A stretch of DNA of 64,000 nt from CAKKQX01 sp963734595 (GCA_963734595.1 CAVTHV010000014.1:372001-436000), one strand, 5' to 3'; positions 47,691 through 57,159 are shown, counted from the stretch's first letter. Made by a program: numbers and translations. Notes: a model not told the origin generated them from the letters alone.

Positions 47691-47775
47691 TTTCTTGGCG
47701 TGCTTGGCGGACTTGGCGGTTCAATTTTTTGTTGTTCTTTGCTCCTTCGCGTCCTTTGCGTTAATGCTTTTGACT
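47691..47775. repeat. Right outer arm flanking the cassette array
   Basis: CTTGGCG units, then CGCGTCCTTTGCG and TTAATGCTTTTGAC, complementary to 45612-45692 in the same order. The spacer between attC3 and this arm (47607-47690) shows nothing recognisable. Confidence 0.8.
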
Positions 47776-47787
47776 TTTAAGCAAGCG

Positions 47788-47878
47788 TAGCCCGGATGCA
47801 GCCGCAGGCGGAATCCGGGGTTTCGATTATTCAAAAGACATGGTCCCGGATTCCGCTTTGCTCTTTATCCGGGCTACG
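47788..47878. repeat. REP-like pair (GTAGCCCGGAT type)
   Basis: CGTAGCCCGGATGCAGCC-like at 47788 and its complement ending CCGGGCTACG at 47878 form an imperfect hairpin. Each half has the AATCCGGG/GGATTCC inner part. This is a widespread proteobacterial repeat type. Confidence 0.75.
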
Positions 47879-47924
47879 ATTACCGCGTTGGCCGTCTCCC
47901 CCGGCAAGTGATAGGATGTAATTT

Positions 47925-48146
47925 ATGATCGACTGGTCTACCTGCTCCGCAGTTGAACGGGACCCCGAGCGTGTCAGCGGCGCCTGGGTCTTCCGCGGTA
48001 CGCGCGTGCCGGTCGCGGCGCTGTTCGAAAACCTCGAAGACGGCGCGCCAGTTTCGCAGTTTGTGGAGTGGTTTCCCGGCGTCACCATGGAACAGGTTCG
48101 CGCCGTGCTGGAACACGCCGCGCGGAGCGCTCTGGCCCCTGCCTGA
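47925..48146 (+). CDS. DUF433 family antitoxin-like protein
   Basis: A 73-residue protein with the DUF433 core: RDPERVSGAWVFRGTRVPVAALFENLEDG, then VSQFVEWFPGVTMEQVRAVLEHA. DUF433 proteins pair with DUF5615 PIN-like toxins. Here only a C-terminal remnant of such a toxin follows directly after the stop, so this is probably an orphan antitoxin. The ATG at 47925 gives the normal family N-terminus. Confidence 0.85.
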   Translation: MIDWSTCSAVERDPERVSGAWVFRGTRVPVAALFENLEDGAPVSQFVEWFPGVTMEQVRAVLEHAARSALAPA

Positions 48147-48148
48147 AG

Positions 48149-48300
48149 TATCAACAAAACCTTAAGTCCAGACGCATCGCCATCGTGGTGCTCGCCACGC
48201 CGAGCTGGTCCGCGCATCCAACGTTCCTTGGGCGCGGCAGTTCGTGCGATCGATGACGCTTCAAAGGGAAGCTACAAAGCAATCGAGATTCCGATAGTAA
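48149..48300 (+). pseudogene. Truncated DUF5615 toxin relic
   Basis: Directly after the antitoxin, one frame reads YQQNLKSRRIAIVVL, matching the second half of DUF5615 proteins, which typically have a YQQNL block. Another frame ends GSYKAIEIPIVK, like their C-terminus. The N-terminal ~60 residues with the catalytic Asp are missing, and one indel lies between the two blocks. The toxin is therefore inactive. Confidence 0.65.
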
Positions 48301-48368
48301 AAGCAACCGCTGCCCGCTTTCCTCATTCCCCTCACACCTGAAGTATTGTTCCTGTGTCTGGCTTTTCC

Positions 48369-48748
48369 CTCGCGTTCCTTTGCGAACCTTCGCGCCCTTT
48401 GCGTTAATGCTTTTGACCTTCAGGCAACCGCCCGTCGGATCAGCCGTGGCTGTCGGCAAAGTATTGCCGACCTGCAACTGTATGCAAACTCTGATTCGTG
48501 CCCAGATTAGTGAGTCAGCCAGAGCCCGAACTGTATAGCATTCGATTTGTTTTCTTGGCGTGCTTGGCGCACCCGTCGAGCGGGTATAGAAAAGAAGCCT
48601 TGGCGGTTCAATCCTTTTGTTATTCTTTTCCTTTGCGAACCTTTGCGTCCTTCGCGTTCATGCTTTTTATTGTTCTTGTGTACAGCTTTTCCTTCGTGTC
48701 CTTCGTTTTTCCTCTGTGTCCTTCGCGTTAATGCTTTTGCTTTTCAGG
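48369..48748. repeat. Cluster of intergenic repeat arms
   Basis: Three pyrimidine-rich arms in a row: CGCGTTCC/CCTTTGCG units (48369-48421), CTTGGCG units (48551-48610, interrupted by the nested element), and CCTTTGCG, CCTTCGTG and CCTCTGTG units (48625-48740). It fills the gap before the convergent TSUP gene; 48422-48550 shows no gene. Confidence 0.75.
48569..48598. repeat. Nested ~30-base element, copy 3 (inverted)
   Basis: CACCCGTCGAGCGGGTATA plus a purine tail splits a CTTGGCG unit. It matches 44171-44199 in reverse complement. Confidence 0.75.
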
Positions 48749-49502
48749 AAAAAGCCCGCCGAACCAGGTTCAACCCGATCAGGAACAGCACCACCGCCAG
48801 CGCCTTGCGGAACACTTCCTCGTTGATCCGGTGCCGCAGCTTCGTGCCGAGCAGCACGCCCAGCGACGACGGAATCAGCGCGAGCAGCGACGCCATCAGA
48901 TCGGCGCCGCCCAGCAGGTCGTTCTGCGCCATCGCGATGGCCAGCACCACCGTGGCCCACACGTTGAAGAGCGAAATCGCCGCGACGAACAGCTCTTTGC
49001 CGAGTTTCAGACCCGACAGGTACATCGCATAGATCGGCCCGAACAGCATCGACAGCCCGCCGATCAGGCCCGCGACGATGCCGGCGAGCGGCGCCACCCA
49101 GCGTTCGGCCCGCGGCGCCACGGCGAACACCAGGCGCCGTTGCAGCATCGAGGCGAAGACGGTCACGATCGCTCCCAGGATCATGTATAGCAGCTTGACG
49201 TCGAAAGTGGCGAGCGCCTTCACGCTGATCGCGACGCCGATCGCGATGCCGATCAGCATCGGCCAGAACCGTTTGACCGAAGGCGTGAACAGGCCGCCGT
49301 CGGCGCTCTGCCACACGCTGGTGGCGAACGAAGACAGGATGAGCAGCGCGATCGCCTTGGGGATCGGGATGAAGTTCGCCATGATCGGCATCGCCACCAG
49401 CGGCAGCCCGATGCCGACCACGCCCTTGACCAGGCCGCCGGCGAGCATGGCGGCAGCGCACGCGGCGAGCACCGGCGCGCCGAGGTCGAGAAATTCAGTC
49501 AT
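48744..49502 (-). CDS. TSUP (TauE/SafE) family permease
   Basis: A 252-residue, multi-helix permease of the sulfite-exporter TauE/SafE family. The N-terminal half has GGLVKGVVGIGLPLVAMP (the family G-x-G loop) and the second half has IVAGLIGGLSMLFGPIYAMYL, the internal repeat. Such proteins move sulfonates, sulfite or organosulfur acids across the inner membrane. Its 3' end is duplicated at 37894-37928. The frame is intact. Confidence 0.88.
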   Translation of the reverse strand: MTEFLDLGAPVLAACAAAMLAGGLVKGVVGIGLPLVAMPIMANFIPIPKAIALLILSSFATSVWQSADGGLFTPSVKRFWPMLIGIAIGVAISVKALATFDVKLLYMILGAIVTVFASMLQRRLVFAVAPRAERWVAPLAGIVAGLIGGLSMLFGPIYAMYLSGLKLGKELFVAAISLFNVWATVVLAIAMAQNDLLGGADLMASLLALIPSSLGVLLGTKLRHRINEEVFRKALAVVLFLIGLNLVRRAFS

Positions 49503-49516
49503 CGATTGTCAGAACC

Positions 49517-49603
49517 GGTAATGGGTGATGAGTAATGGGTAATGCGTGAAGCCGACTGACGTCAGCTTATCACTCAACACTCACACTCCACTTAACACTC
49601 AAC
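49517..49603. repeat. Short-period intergenic repeat, GAGTAATGG type
   Basis: GTAATGGGTGATGAG-like units (49517-49551) are followed by the rough complement (49570-49603) around a CTGACGTCAG palindrome. Confidence 0.6.
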
Positions 49604-49608
49604 ATTCG

Positions 49609-50622
49609 TCAGTCAAGCCGCTGCGTTGCCGCCGCTTCCGCGAGCGCGAACGCCTGCGTGCCGCCGCCGACCATGCCCGAGTAGCGCGAGAAGAACAGGT
49701 AGCCGTCGAACGGCGCGACGATCTCCTCGATCACCTTGTAGGTATAGAGGTCGATCACTTCGCCGAACTTGGTGCCGCCCTTGATCAGCTTGCCGAGGTC
49801 CTGCGCATCTTCGTAGTTCGATACCAGGTAGCCGCTGTTCTTCGGCCGGAGTTCGCGCCGCGCTTTCAGATCGAAGTGCAGCTGTGGTTGCGGTTGCGGC
49901 TTGCCTTCGAGCATGCCCAGGTGCTGCATCATGCCCTTCAGGCCGTTCACCATCATGGCGATGTAGTAATTGGAGCTGTGGGGGCCGAGCCAGGCGCCGC
50001 CGACTTCGGGGTTGACCGCCGGCACGCCGCGCGAGTTGAGGTAATGCGCGGCCGATCCGGCGAATTCGTTTTCGTGCACGAAGGTCGCGCCGAACGCGCG
50101 CGCGAGCGCGAGGTTCTTCTGCTTGAGGTCATCCGGCGTCTTCGTGTTGTAATCGACGCGCGCCTGCAGCCGGCCGCCGCTGCCGCCCGAGTGAAAGTCG
50201 ATCAGCGCGTCGACGTGATGCAGCACGTTCTCGGTGATCGCCGCCGCGATCATCTGCGTGGTGTTGCCGCGCGCGTTGCCCGGATACACTTCGTGCAGGT
50301 CGGTGCGGCCGTGCTGCTCCGGCGTCTGCCGCCCGAAGCCCGCGGTCGCCATCGGATTCGCGACGGAGACGAGCGCGATGCGCCCCTTCAACTTCGCGGT
50401 GTCGAGCGCGTTGACGAATTCCCGGATCGCGATCGTCGCGAGGAACTCGTCGCCGTGCGTGTTGGTGAGGATGCCGAACGTCGGGCCCGGCTCGCGGCCG
50501 GTGATGACATGCAGCGGCACGGCGAGCATCGCGCCGTTCAGCATGGTGGTGACGTCGATGCGCGTGAAAAAGCGGCCTTCTTTCTGATCGGCCCACAGCG
50601 GGGCGGTTGTGATGCCATTCAT
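49609..50622 (-). CDS. Succinylglutamate desuccinylase/aspartoacylase family protein
   Basis: A ~337-residue zinc carboxypeptidase-fold deacylase (M14-like AstE/AspA family). The first zinc pair is in LTNTHGDEFLA, and the third ligand in LIDFHSGGSG. A C-terminal beta domain ends GGGTQAFALAEA. The ATG at 50622 (MNGITTAPLWADQ) is preferred; longer frames upstream read into the repeat. It is transcribed alone and probably acts on an N-acyl amino acid, unspecified. Confidence 0.85.
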   Translation of the reverse strand: MNGITTAPLWADQKEGRFFTRIDVTTMLNGAMLAVPLHVITGREPGPTFGILTNTHGDEFLATIAIREFVNALDTAKLKGRIALVSVANPMATAGFGRQTPEQHGRTDLHEVYPGNARGNTTQMIAAAITENVLHHVDALIDFHSGGSGGRLQARVDYNTKTPDDLKQKNLALARAFGATFVHENEFAGSAAHYLNSRGVPAVNPEVGGAWLGPHSSNYYIAMMVNGLKGMMQHLGMLEGKPQPQPQLHFDLKARRELRPKNSGYLVSNYEDAQDLGKLIKGGTKFGEVIDLYTYKVIEEIVAPFDGYLFFSRYSGMVGGGTQAFALAEAAATQRLD

Positions 50623-50647
50623 TACCTCTATCTGAAAAACAATCCGT

Positions 50648-50742
50648 AAGCCACGAGACACAGACGAGATAAATCATTAAAACAGACAGATACGGACCAA
50701 TGTTTATCGTTTTTCCTCTGTTCTGTGTCCGTGGCTAATGTT
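50648..50742. repeat. Intergenic repeat, CACAGAG-like (weak)
   Basis: GCCACGAGACACAGACGAG (50651) and the rough complement TCCTCTGTTCTGTGTCCGTGGC (50714-50735) flank ~40 bases. It lies between two minus-strand genes. Confidence 0.55.
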
Positions 50743-50781
50743 TTGGCGTGTTGATGTGATTCTGCGCTATCGGTGGCTGGA

Positions 50782-52414
50782 TCACTTTTCAGGGAAGCGG
50801 AACACGAGCGCCGGCTCTTCCATGCGGTCGCGGTCCTTGCGGATGCGCTGCGCCATCGCCAGCGCGTACGGCGCGGCTTCGAGCAGGATGGCGGCATGCT
50901 CGTCGCTCAGCTTCAGTCCCGCGCGCCGCGCCATGATCAGCGCCGCGTCGCGCGTCGTGTTGTCGACTTGCGAAGCGTCGGGCTCGTTGCTCTTGGGATT
51001 GACGGCGGGCTGCGTTGCGCCGGGCACGAGTTCCGGCCGCTTCGTCCGCCACGCCGTCGCCTGCTCGTAGGCGTAGCCCGCGCGCAGCACCGTCGCCTCG
51101 TCGAACGGCCGGCCGATGATCTGCATGCCGAGCGGCAGGCCGGTTTCGGAGTAGCCGTTGCACAATTCGAGCGCCGGACCGGCGGTGACGTTGGACGGCG
51201 TGAACACGTTGGAGCGCTGCCAGAAATTGAGCGTCTTGTGCGCGTCGAGCCGCGGCGCCGGGCCGAAGCCGGCGGTGAGCAGCACGTCGTATTTTTCGTA
51301 GAGCGGGCGCGCTTCATTGATGATGCGCCGGTGTTCGCGCGAAGCCTGCACGTAATCGGCAGCGTGGAACAGGCAGGCGGGCAGGATGCGGCCGAGGAAA
51401 TCGCGCCCGAAATCGCCGGGACGCTCGACCAGGTCCTTGTAGTGGATCGCGAAAATCTCGGTTTCGGCGATGATCACCTTGACGTCGAGCGAATCCATCA
51501 TCGGCCGCGCGCGGCAGTCCTCGACGCGGGCGCCGAGCTTCTTGAACACGTCGACCGCTTTGTCCATGGCGTGCTTCAGGTCTTCGTGCGCGGGCAGGTC
51601 TTCTTCCCAGTAGTGGCGCAGCACGCCGATTTTCATGCCTTTGATGTCGGGCGTGAGCGCCGCGAGGTAATCGGGAAGCGGATGCTCGATGCTGCCGGCG
51701 TCGCGCGCATCGTAGCCCGCGATCGCCTGCAGCAGGATCGCGCAGTCCTCGACCGTCCACGTCATCGGGCCGCAGTGGTCGAACGTGAACGAGTTGGGGA
51801 TCACGCCGGCGCGGCTCACCAGTCCGTAGGTCGGCATCAGCCCGACGATGCCGCAGAACGACGCCGGTCCGCGGATCGAGCCGCCGGTGTCGGAGCCGAG
51901 CGCGCCCGGCACGAGCCCTGCCGCGATCGCCGCGCCCGCGCCGCTCGACGAGCCGCCGGTGAAATGCTCGAGATGCCACGGATTGCGCGCCGGCGGCCAC
52001 GGCAGGTCGAACGACGGGCCGCCGTGGGCGAATTCGTGCGTGGCGAGCTTGCCGAGCAGGACCGCGCCCGCGTCGTAGAGCCTGCGCACTGGTCGCCGCG
52101 TCTTCGGACGGGACGTTGTCGATGCAGATTTTCGAGTGGCCGGAGGTGAGGATACCCTTGGTGTTGTAGATATCCTTGAGGCCGAACGGAATGCCGTGCA
52201 GCGGGCCGCGGTAATCGCCTTTCGCGATGTCGCGTTCGGCCTGCTTGGCCTGTTTGCGCGCCAGATCGGCGGTGACGGTGATGAACGCATTCAACTGCGG
52301 GTCGAGCGCCGCGATGCGCTCGAGCAGCGCATCGGTGTACTCGACCGGCGACAGTTTGCGCTTTGCAATCAGCTCGGCGGCTTCGGCGATGGACAGGAAA
52401 TGCAGTTCGCTCAT
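50782..52414 (-). CDS. Amidase signature enzyme (frameshifted)
   Basis: A ~543-residue amidase. The catalytic Lys lies in GIPFGLKDIYNTKG and the cis-Ser and nucleophile in FTGGSSSGAGAAIAAG and GSDTGGSIRGPASF. Other blocks are GLMPTYGLVSRAGVIP and CNGYSETGLPLGMQIIG. An extra base near 52090 breaks the frame; removing it gives EDAATVRRLYDAGAVLLG. It is divergent from glcG, with a promoter between. The substrate is an unspecified amide. Confidence 0.9.
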
Positions 52415-52490
52415 GGGGAGGGGGTCTTGTTGTGTGCGGGCGTGCGAGCGCCCAGGGACTTTCTTTGCATTTTACATGCTGACGGTGAAA

Positions 52491-52519
52491 TTGACATCGC
52501 AGGGAGCCGTTTGTATAGT
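52491..52519 (+). promoter_or_regulatory. Sigma70-type promoter upstream of glcG
   Basis: Consensus TTGACA (52491-52496) is separated by exactly 17 bases from TATAGT (52514-52519), about 93 bases before the glcG start. Confidence 0.75.
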
Positions 52520-52611
52520 CGCGAGGTCATTCACGCCGCGTCTCGTATCGCCGATCGAGGCGCTGTCCCGCGGGCCCGGCAGGTTTCCCGCATCTCAATC
52601 ACGGAGGATTC

Positions 52612-53040
52612 ATGTCCAAACTCACGCTCAAGCAGGCCAATATCATCGTCGAAAAAGCCTTTGCGAAGGCGCAGGAAATGAAAATCAAGCCGCTCGCCGT
52701 AGTCGTGCTCGACGAGGCCGGCAATATCGTCTCGGCGCAGCGCCAGGACAATGCGAGCATGTTCCGTTTCGACGTGGCGCTCGGCAAGGCGTGGGGCGCG
52801 GTGGCGATGGGCTGCTCGAGCCGCTCGCTGTTCAAGCGCGCCAAGGACAATCCCAATTTCATGGTGACGCTCGCCACGACGGCGAAAGGCAAGTTTCTGC
52901 CGCAGACCGGCGCGGTGCTGATCCGGGACGCGCAGGGCGCGATTCTCGGCGCGGCGGGCGCGAGCGGCGGCACCGGCGACGAGGACGAAGCCTGCTGCGC
53001 GTACGGCGCCGAGCAGGCGGGGCTCAAAGCGGAGGTTTGA
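52612..53040 (+). CDS. GlcG/HbpS family heme-binding-like protein
   Basis: A 142-residue GlcG-fold protein, intact. Typical blocks are LTLKQANIIVEKAFAKA, LAVVVLDEAGNIVSAQRQD, AFRFDVALGKAWGAVAMG-like and GAGASGGTGDEDE-like. It has no signal peptide. GlcG proteins occur in glycolate and other carboxylate gene sets; the biochemical role is uncertain and some bind haem. A good upstream promoter is present. Confidence 0.9.
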   Translation: MSKLTLKQANIIVEKAFAKAQEMKIKPLAVVVLDEAGNIVSAQRQDNASMFRFDVALGKAWGAVAMGCSSRSLFKRAKDNPNFMVTLATTAKGKFLPQTGAVLIRDAQGAILGAAGASGGTGDEDEACCAYGAEQAGLKAEV

Positions 53041-53063
53041 GAGGCGTAGGATGACGGCGCAAT

Positions 53064-53124
53064 GAGGATGAAGGATGAGGGATGAGGGCCCTAAAGGATA
53101 CGTTTTACTTAATGAGGGATGAGG
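53064..53124. repeat. GGATGA-type intergenic repeat, copy 1
   Basis: GGATGAAGGATGAGG units are followed by a conserved 23-base block at 53090-53112 (begins CCTAAAGGATACG) and then more GATGAGG. Copy 2 is at 59386-59500. Confidence 0.7.
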
Positions 53125-53189
53125 CTCTTCACCCGCTCCCCTGACGATTTCGCTGTTCCGGATGTTTTGAGCAAGCAAAGGATGGATTC

Positions 53190-53654
53190 ATGAGCACGGC
53201 AGAGAAGACCACACAGAAAACCAGGACCGAAGGCGCGGTCAAGGCCGGCGACGGGAAGTACATTTTCCCGCTGACGCAAATGGAGAAAATCGAGGCCGGT
53301 GTCGGCTACTCGACCGCGCTCGGCCCCGTGATCGAAGGCGAGCGCATGCAGTGCGGCCTGATCTCGAAAAAGCGCGGCACCGGCTCGCGTCCGCACGTGC
53401 ATCCCAACGAGCAGTGGAACTACATCGTGAAGGGCACGCTGCGGGTGAAGGTCGGCGACGGTCCCGAGCAATTATGCGGGCCGGGCACGCTGCTTTATTT
53501 TCCGGCCAACATCGTGCACTACACGATCGCGACGCCCGACGAGGACGTGGTGTTCTTCGCCGTCAAGGACATGACGCACGGCATCATCGGCAAGGCGGCC
53601 GACGGCACCATGGCGGGCGGCCATTACGATCCCGGCTTCGAAGAGAAGAAGTAG
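53190..53654 (+). CDS. Cupin domain-containing protein
   Basis: A 154-residue single-domain cupin. Motif 1 is RPHVHPNEQWNYIVKG (two His and a Glu) and motif 2 is PANIVHYTIATPDED (His), consistent with a metal site. The N-terminus is low-complexity. The function could be a small sensor or an isomerase/dioxygenase. It has no strong operon partner; a CACAGAG repeat follows. Confidence 0.85.
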   Translation: MSTAEKTTQKTRTEGAVKAGDGKYIFPLTQMEKIEAGVGYSTALGPVIEGERMQCGLISKKRGTGSRPHVHPNEQWNYIVKGTLRVKVGDGPEQLCGPGTLLYFPANIVHYTIATPDEDVVFFAVKDMTHGIIGKAADGTMAGGHYDPGFEEKK

Positions 53655-53678
53655 TAATCGACTGAAAGATCAAGAGCA

Positions 53679-53772
53679 AGCCACAGAGAACACAGAGAAC
53701 CAGAGCGCAAACCTCAGAACCCATCAGCTTGTTTTTCGCTTTTTCTCTGTGACCTCTGTGTTCTCTGTGGCA
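53679..53772. repeat. Intergenic inverted repeat, CACAGAG type
   Basis: GCCACAGAGAACACAGAGAA (53679-53698) and its complement (53741-53772) flank ~40 bases. Confidence 0.8.
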
Positions 53773-53819
53773 AATGTTTTTTGTTGTTCATCCGCAGTTT
53801 TTAATTCTGTAAACACGCG

Positions 53820-54947
53820 ATGCCTGTCTATCCGCCGGCGACAATCGGCATGCCTCTGGCCGAGGTCGACACCCCGTGCCTGATTCTCGAGCTCGATGCG
53901 TTCGAGCGCAATCTGCGGCGCCTTCACGAATCGCTCGCGGGACGCGCGGTCGGCGTGCGGCCTCACGCCAAAAGCCATAAATGCCCGCAGATCGCGTTGC
54001 AGCAGATCGCGCTCGGCGCGGTCGGCGTCTGCTGCCAGAAGGTCAGCGAGGCCGAGGCGCTGGTCGAGGGCGGCGTCGGTGACGTGCTCGTCACCAACGA
54101 AGTCGTCGGCGCGCCGAAACTGAAACGGCTGGCGGCGCTGGCAAAACGGGCGCGTGTCGCGGTGTGCGCGGACGACGCCGGCAACGTCGCGGCGCTCGAT
54201 GCCGCGGCGCGCGAAGCCGGCGTGAAACTCAATGTGCTGGTCGAAATCAACGTCGGCGCCAATCGCTGCGGCGTCGAGCCGGGCGCACCGGCGCTCGAAC
54301 TCGCGAAAAAAATCGCGGCGTCCCCCAACCTGCATTTTGCCGGCCTCCAGGCGTACCAGGGCACCGCGCAGCACCTGCGCACCGTCGGGGAGCGGCGCGC
54401 GGCGATCGAGGCCGCGGTCGCCCAGGTCCGGCACACCCTCGCGCTGCTCGGCGAGGCGAAAATCCCCTGCGAAAAAGTGACGGGCGCCGGCACCGGCACT
54501 TATCTTTACGAGGCGGCGAGCGCGGTCTACCAGGAGATCCAGCCCGGCTCCTACATCTTCATGGACGCGGATTACGCGCGCAACGACTGGACCGAAAGCG
54601 GCATGCCGCGCTTCGAGCACAGCCTGTTCGTGTGGACCACCGTGATGAGCCGGCCGGCGCGCGACCGCGCCATCGTCGATGCGGGACTCAAGGCGTCGAG
54701 CATCGATTCCGGCATGCCGCGGGTGGCGGACGCGGCGGGCGTCGAATACGTGAAAGCCTCCGACGAGCACGGCGTGCTGCAGTTGAACGGCGCGCCCGGT
54801 TACGCGGTCGGCGACAAGCTCAAACTGATTCCCGGGCACTGCGACCCCACCGTCAATCTCTACGACTATTATGTCTGCGTGCGCAACGGCCGCGTCGAAG
54901 CGCTGTGGCCGATCACCGCGCGCGGCGCGCTGCTTGTGAACCAGTGA
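53820..54947 (+). CDS. D-threonine aldolase/DSD1-like PLP enzyme
   Basis: A 375-residue alanine-racemase-fold enzyme of the DSD1/D-threonine-aldolase family. The PLP Lys lies in RPHAKSHKCPQIA. Blocks NVLVEINVGANRCGV and LQAYQGTAQH follow. The metal-binding end is IPGHCDPTVNLYD (His and Cys/Asp). It cleaves or dehydrates D-beta-hydroxy amino acids, exact substrate unknown. The frame is intact; it is followed by an AT-richer spacer with GAGTAATGG-type units. Confidence 0.88.
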   Translation: MPVYPPATIGMPLAEVDTPCLILELDAFERNLRRLHESLAGRAVGVRPHAKSHKCPQIALQQIALGAVGVCCQKVSEAEALVEGGVGDVLVTNEVVGAPKLKRLAALAKRARVAVCADDAGNVAALDAAAREAGVKLNVLVEINVGANRCGVEPGAPALELAKKIAASPNLHFAGLQAYQGTAQHLRTVGERRAAIEAAVAQVRHTLALLGEAKIPCEKVTGAGTGTYLYEAASAVYQEIQPGSYIFMDADYARNDWTESGMPRFEHSLFVWTTVMSRPARDRAIVDAGLKASSIDSGMPRVADAAGVEYVKASDEHGVLQLNGAPGYAVGDKLKLIPGHCDPTVNLYDYYVCVRNGRVEALWPITARGALLVNQ

Positions 54948-55093
54948 ATGAGTAATGAGTGATGGGTAGATGAAGATCGAAAAGCAAGACCTGACAAGAA
55001 TTAACGCGTTGTTTCTATTAACTATTTTTGCATTTACTCATGTACTCATGTACCTCATAAGCTCTGATCGAACTGCAATCGGAGTGACTTCAA

Positions 55094-56123
55094 ATGACTG
55101 AGATCAGGAAAGTAGGCTTCATCGGCGTCGGCAACATGGGCAATCCCATGGCCGGGCATCTGGTGAAGGCGGGTTTCGACGTGACGGTGTTCGACCTCCG
55201 GCCCGAAACGATGCAGGCGTTCGTCGCGCAGCATGGCGGCAAGGCCGCCGCGTCGCTCGCCGAGGTCGCGCGCGGCGCCGACGCGGTGATCACGATGCTG
55301 CCGAACGACAAGGTGGTGCGCAAGGCGATCCTCGGCGAAAACGGCGACGGCGCCGCGGCGTCGCTCGCGAAAGGCGCGCTGGTCATCGACATGAGCACGT
55401 CCGATCCGGTCGGCACGCGCTCGCTGTCCGAGGCGCTGAAGCCGCTCGGCCTGGAGGTGGTGGACGCGCCGGTGATGGGCGGCGTCGTGTTCGCCAAAGA
55501 CGGGACGCTCGACATCATGGCGGGCGGCGATGCAGCGGCGGTCGAGCGCTGCCGTCCGCTGCTTCAGGCCATGGGACGCAGTCTCATTCTGTGCGGCGGG
55601 GTCGGCACCGCGCATGCGCTGAAGGCGCTGGCCAATTATGTGAACGCCTGCGCGCTGATCAACGGCATCGAAGCGATGACGATAGGCAAGCGCTTCGGCC
55701 TCGACGTGAAGCTGATGGCCGATGCGCTGACCACCATGTGCGCGGGGCGCAATCACCCGATCGAGAAAAAAATCGTGCCGCAGATTATGACGCGCAAGTT
55801 CGGCACCGGCATGGCGATGGGCTTCATCGCCAAGGACGTCAAAATCGCCGTCGACATGTCGCAGGCGCTGGGCGCGTACGCGCCGCTGGCGGAAAAGGTA
55901 TCGGAGTTGTGGTCGGCGGCGAGTCGACAAGCTGGGCTACGGGCTCGACCAGACCGCCATCGCGCGCTACTGGGAAGAACCGACCGGGGTGTCGCTTGCC
56001 GCGGATGACAGAGAAGCCTCTGATCAAGTATTGGTTCGTCGATTCGCCGCGAAGGCGGGAAACCAGGATGCTCAGGTGGTTACTGGATCCCCGACTTCGC
56101 GAAGACTGATAATATTGAAATAG
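55094..56123 (+). CDS. 3-hydroxyisobutyrate dehydrogenase-like reductase (frameshifted at 3' end)
   Basis: An NAD(P)-dependent beta-hydroxyacid dehydrogenase. The Rossmann motif is GFIGVGNMGNPMAGHL and the substrate block VVDAPVMGGVVFAKDGTL; the catalytic Lys lies in GTAHALKALANYVNA. An extra a near 55921 breaks the frame; correction gives AAVDKLGYGLDQTAIARYWEE. After that the frame runs to a TAG at 56121 through a REP element, so the last ~30 residues (RRFAAKAGNQDAQ...) are repeat-coded. Likely substrates are 3-hydroxyisobutyrate or tartronate semialdehyde types. Confidence 0.88.
56041..56105. repeat. REP-like element (CGCGAAGGCGGG type)
   Basis: TTCGCCGCGAAGGCGGGAAA and ACTGGATCCCCGACTTCGCG form the two ends of the widespread proteobacterial element. 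It overlaps the tail of the preceding coding frame. Confidence 0.7.
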
Positions 56124-56255
56124 ACAATCAACAAGTTACAGGATATCTCAGGATTCGTCAGCGACGATTGGAGTTTTCGATCGTTTCGTCGGCGATCTTG
56201 ATCGGCGTTCATCGTGCGGTATACATTGTGTCCTGGCTTTTTGGAGAACTGAAAA

Positions 56256-57153
56256 ATGGCTGCACAGGAAAAAACAAAGGTGGTGCTCGGCACGGCGACG
56301 CCCGGCGGCGGTTTCCCGGCGTATGGCTGGCCGTACGCGGAGGTGCTCAACGAGACGGATCCCACGCTCGCGATCGAGCCGATCAACACCAAGGGCAGCA
56401 ATGAAAACGTGGTGTCGCTCGACGAGGGCAAGCTCGATATCGGTCTCGTCACCGGCGAGGTCACCTACGAGGCGGTCAACGGGCTGGGCCGGCCCAAGGC
56501 GAACAACCTGCGCATCATCAACGCCACCTACTCGCAGGCCGGCATGTTCATGGTTCCGCGCCGATAGTCCCTGCCGCAGCATTTCCGATCTCAAGGGCAA
56601 GTCGATCGCGTGGGGCGCGGCGAGCTCGGGTTTCATCGTGCTCGCGCGCTATGTGATGGACGGGCTCGGCCTCGACATGAAAAAGGATTTCGAGGCGCAC
56701 CTGCTGGAGAAGGCGGGCGACGGTCCGCCGATGGTGCTCGACGGGCGCGCCGCGGCGATGTGGGGCGGCGGCGTCGGCTGGCCGCCGTTCATGGCGATCG
56801 CGAAGGGCCCGGCCGGCGCGAGATTCATCGCGCCGAGCGCGGACGAGATCAAGCGCATCATGGCCAAGCATTCGTTCCTCAAGGGGACCACGATGCCCGC
56901 GGGCAGCTATCCCGGGCAGCAAGGTCCCGTCAATTCAGTCGGATCGTGGCCGTTCGTGCTGGCGCGCGCGTCGCTGCCGGATGACGTCGCTTACCGCCTC
57001 GCGCGCGCGTTGCACCGCGCCGAAGGCAAGTTGGGCGAGCGCCTCGATCAGGCGAAGGAGTCGACGCTGGCGAACACGCTGGCCGCCGCGCCGCGCCAGG
57101 ACCTGATCCATCCCGGCGTGCTCAAGTACATGCGCGAGATCGGACTGCTATAA
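56256..57153 (+). CDS. TAXI-family TRAP solute-binding protein without signal peptide (frameshifted)
   Basis: A ~298-residue TAXI-type receptor: VVLGTATPGGGFPAYGWPYAEVLN is the diagnostic opening, with DIGLVTGEVTYEAVNG and KGTTMPAGSYPGQQGP. An extra c near 56562 creates an early stop; removing it gives ADSPCRSISDLKGKSIAWG. It has GGAG before the ATG but no leader, so export is doubtful. No TRAP membrane genes are nearby. It is followed by tandem 7-base repeats. Confidence 0.85.
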
Positions 57154-57159
57154 GGCCGG

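Noticed and set aside
45600..48750. An integron integrase near the cassette array
   Set aside because: No tyrosine-recombinase motifs (R..H.RH..Y pattern) are seen on either strand in this region.
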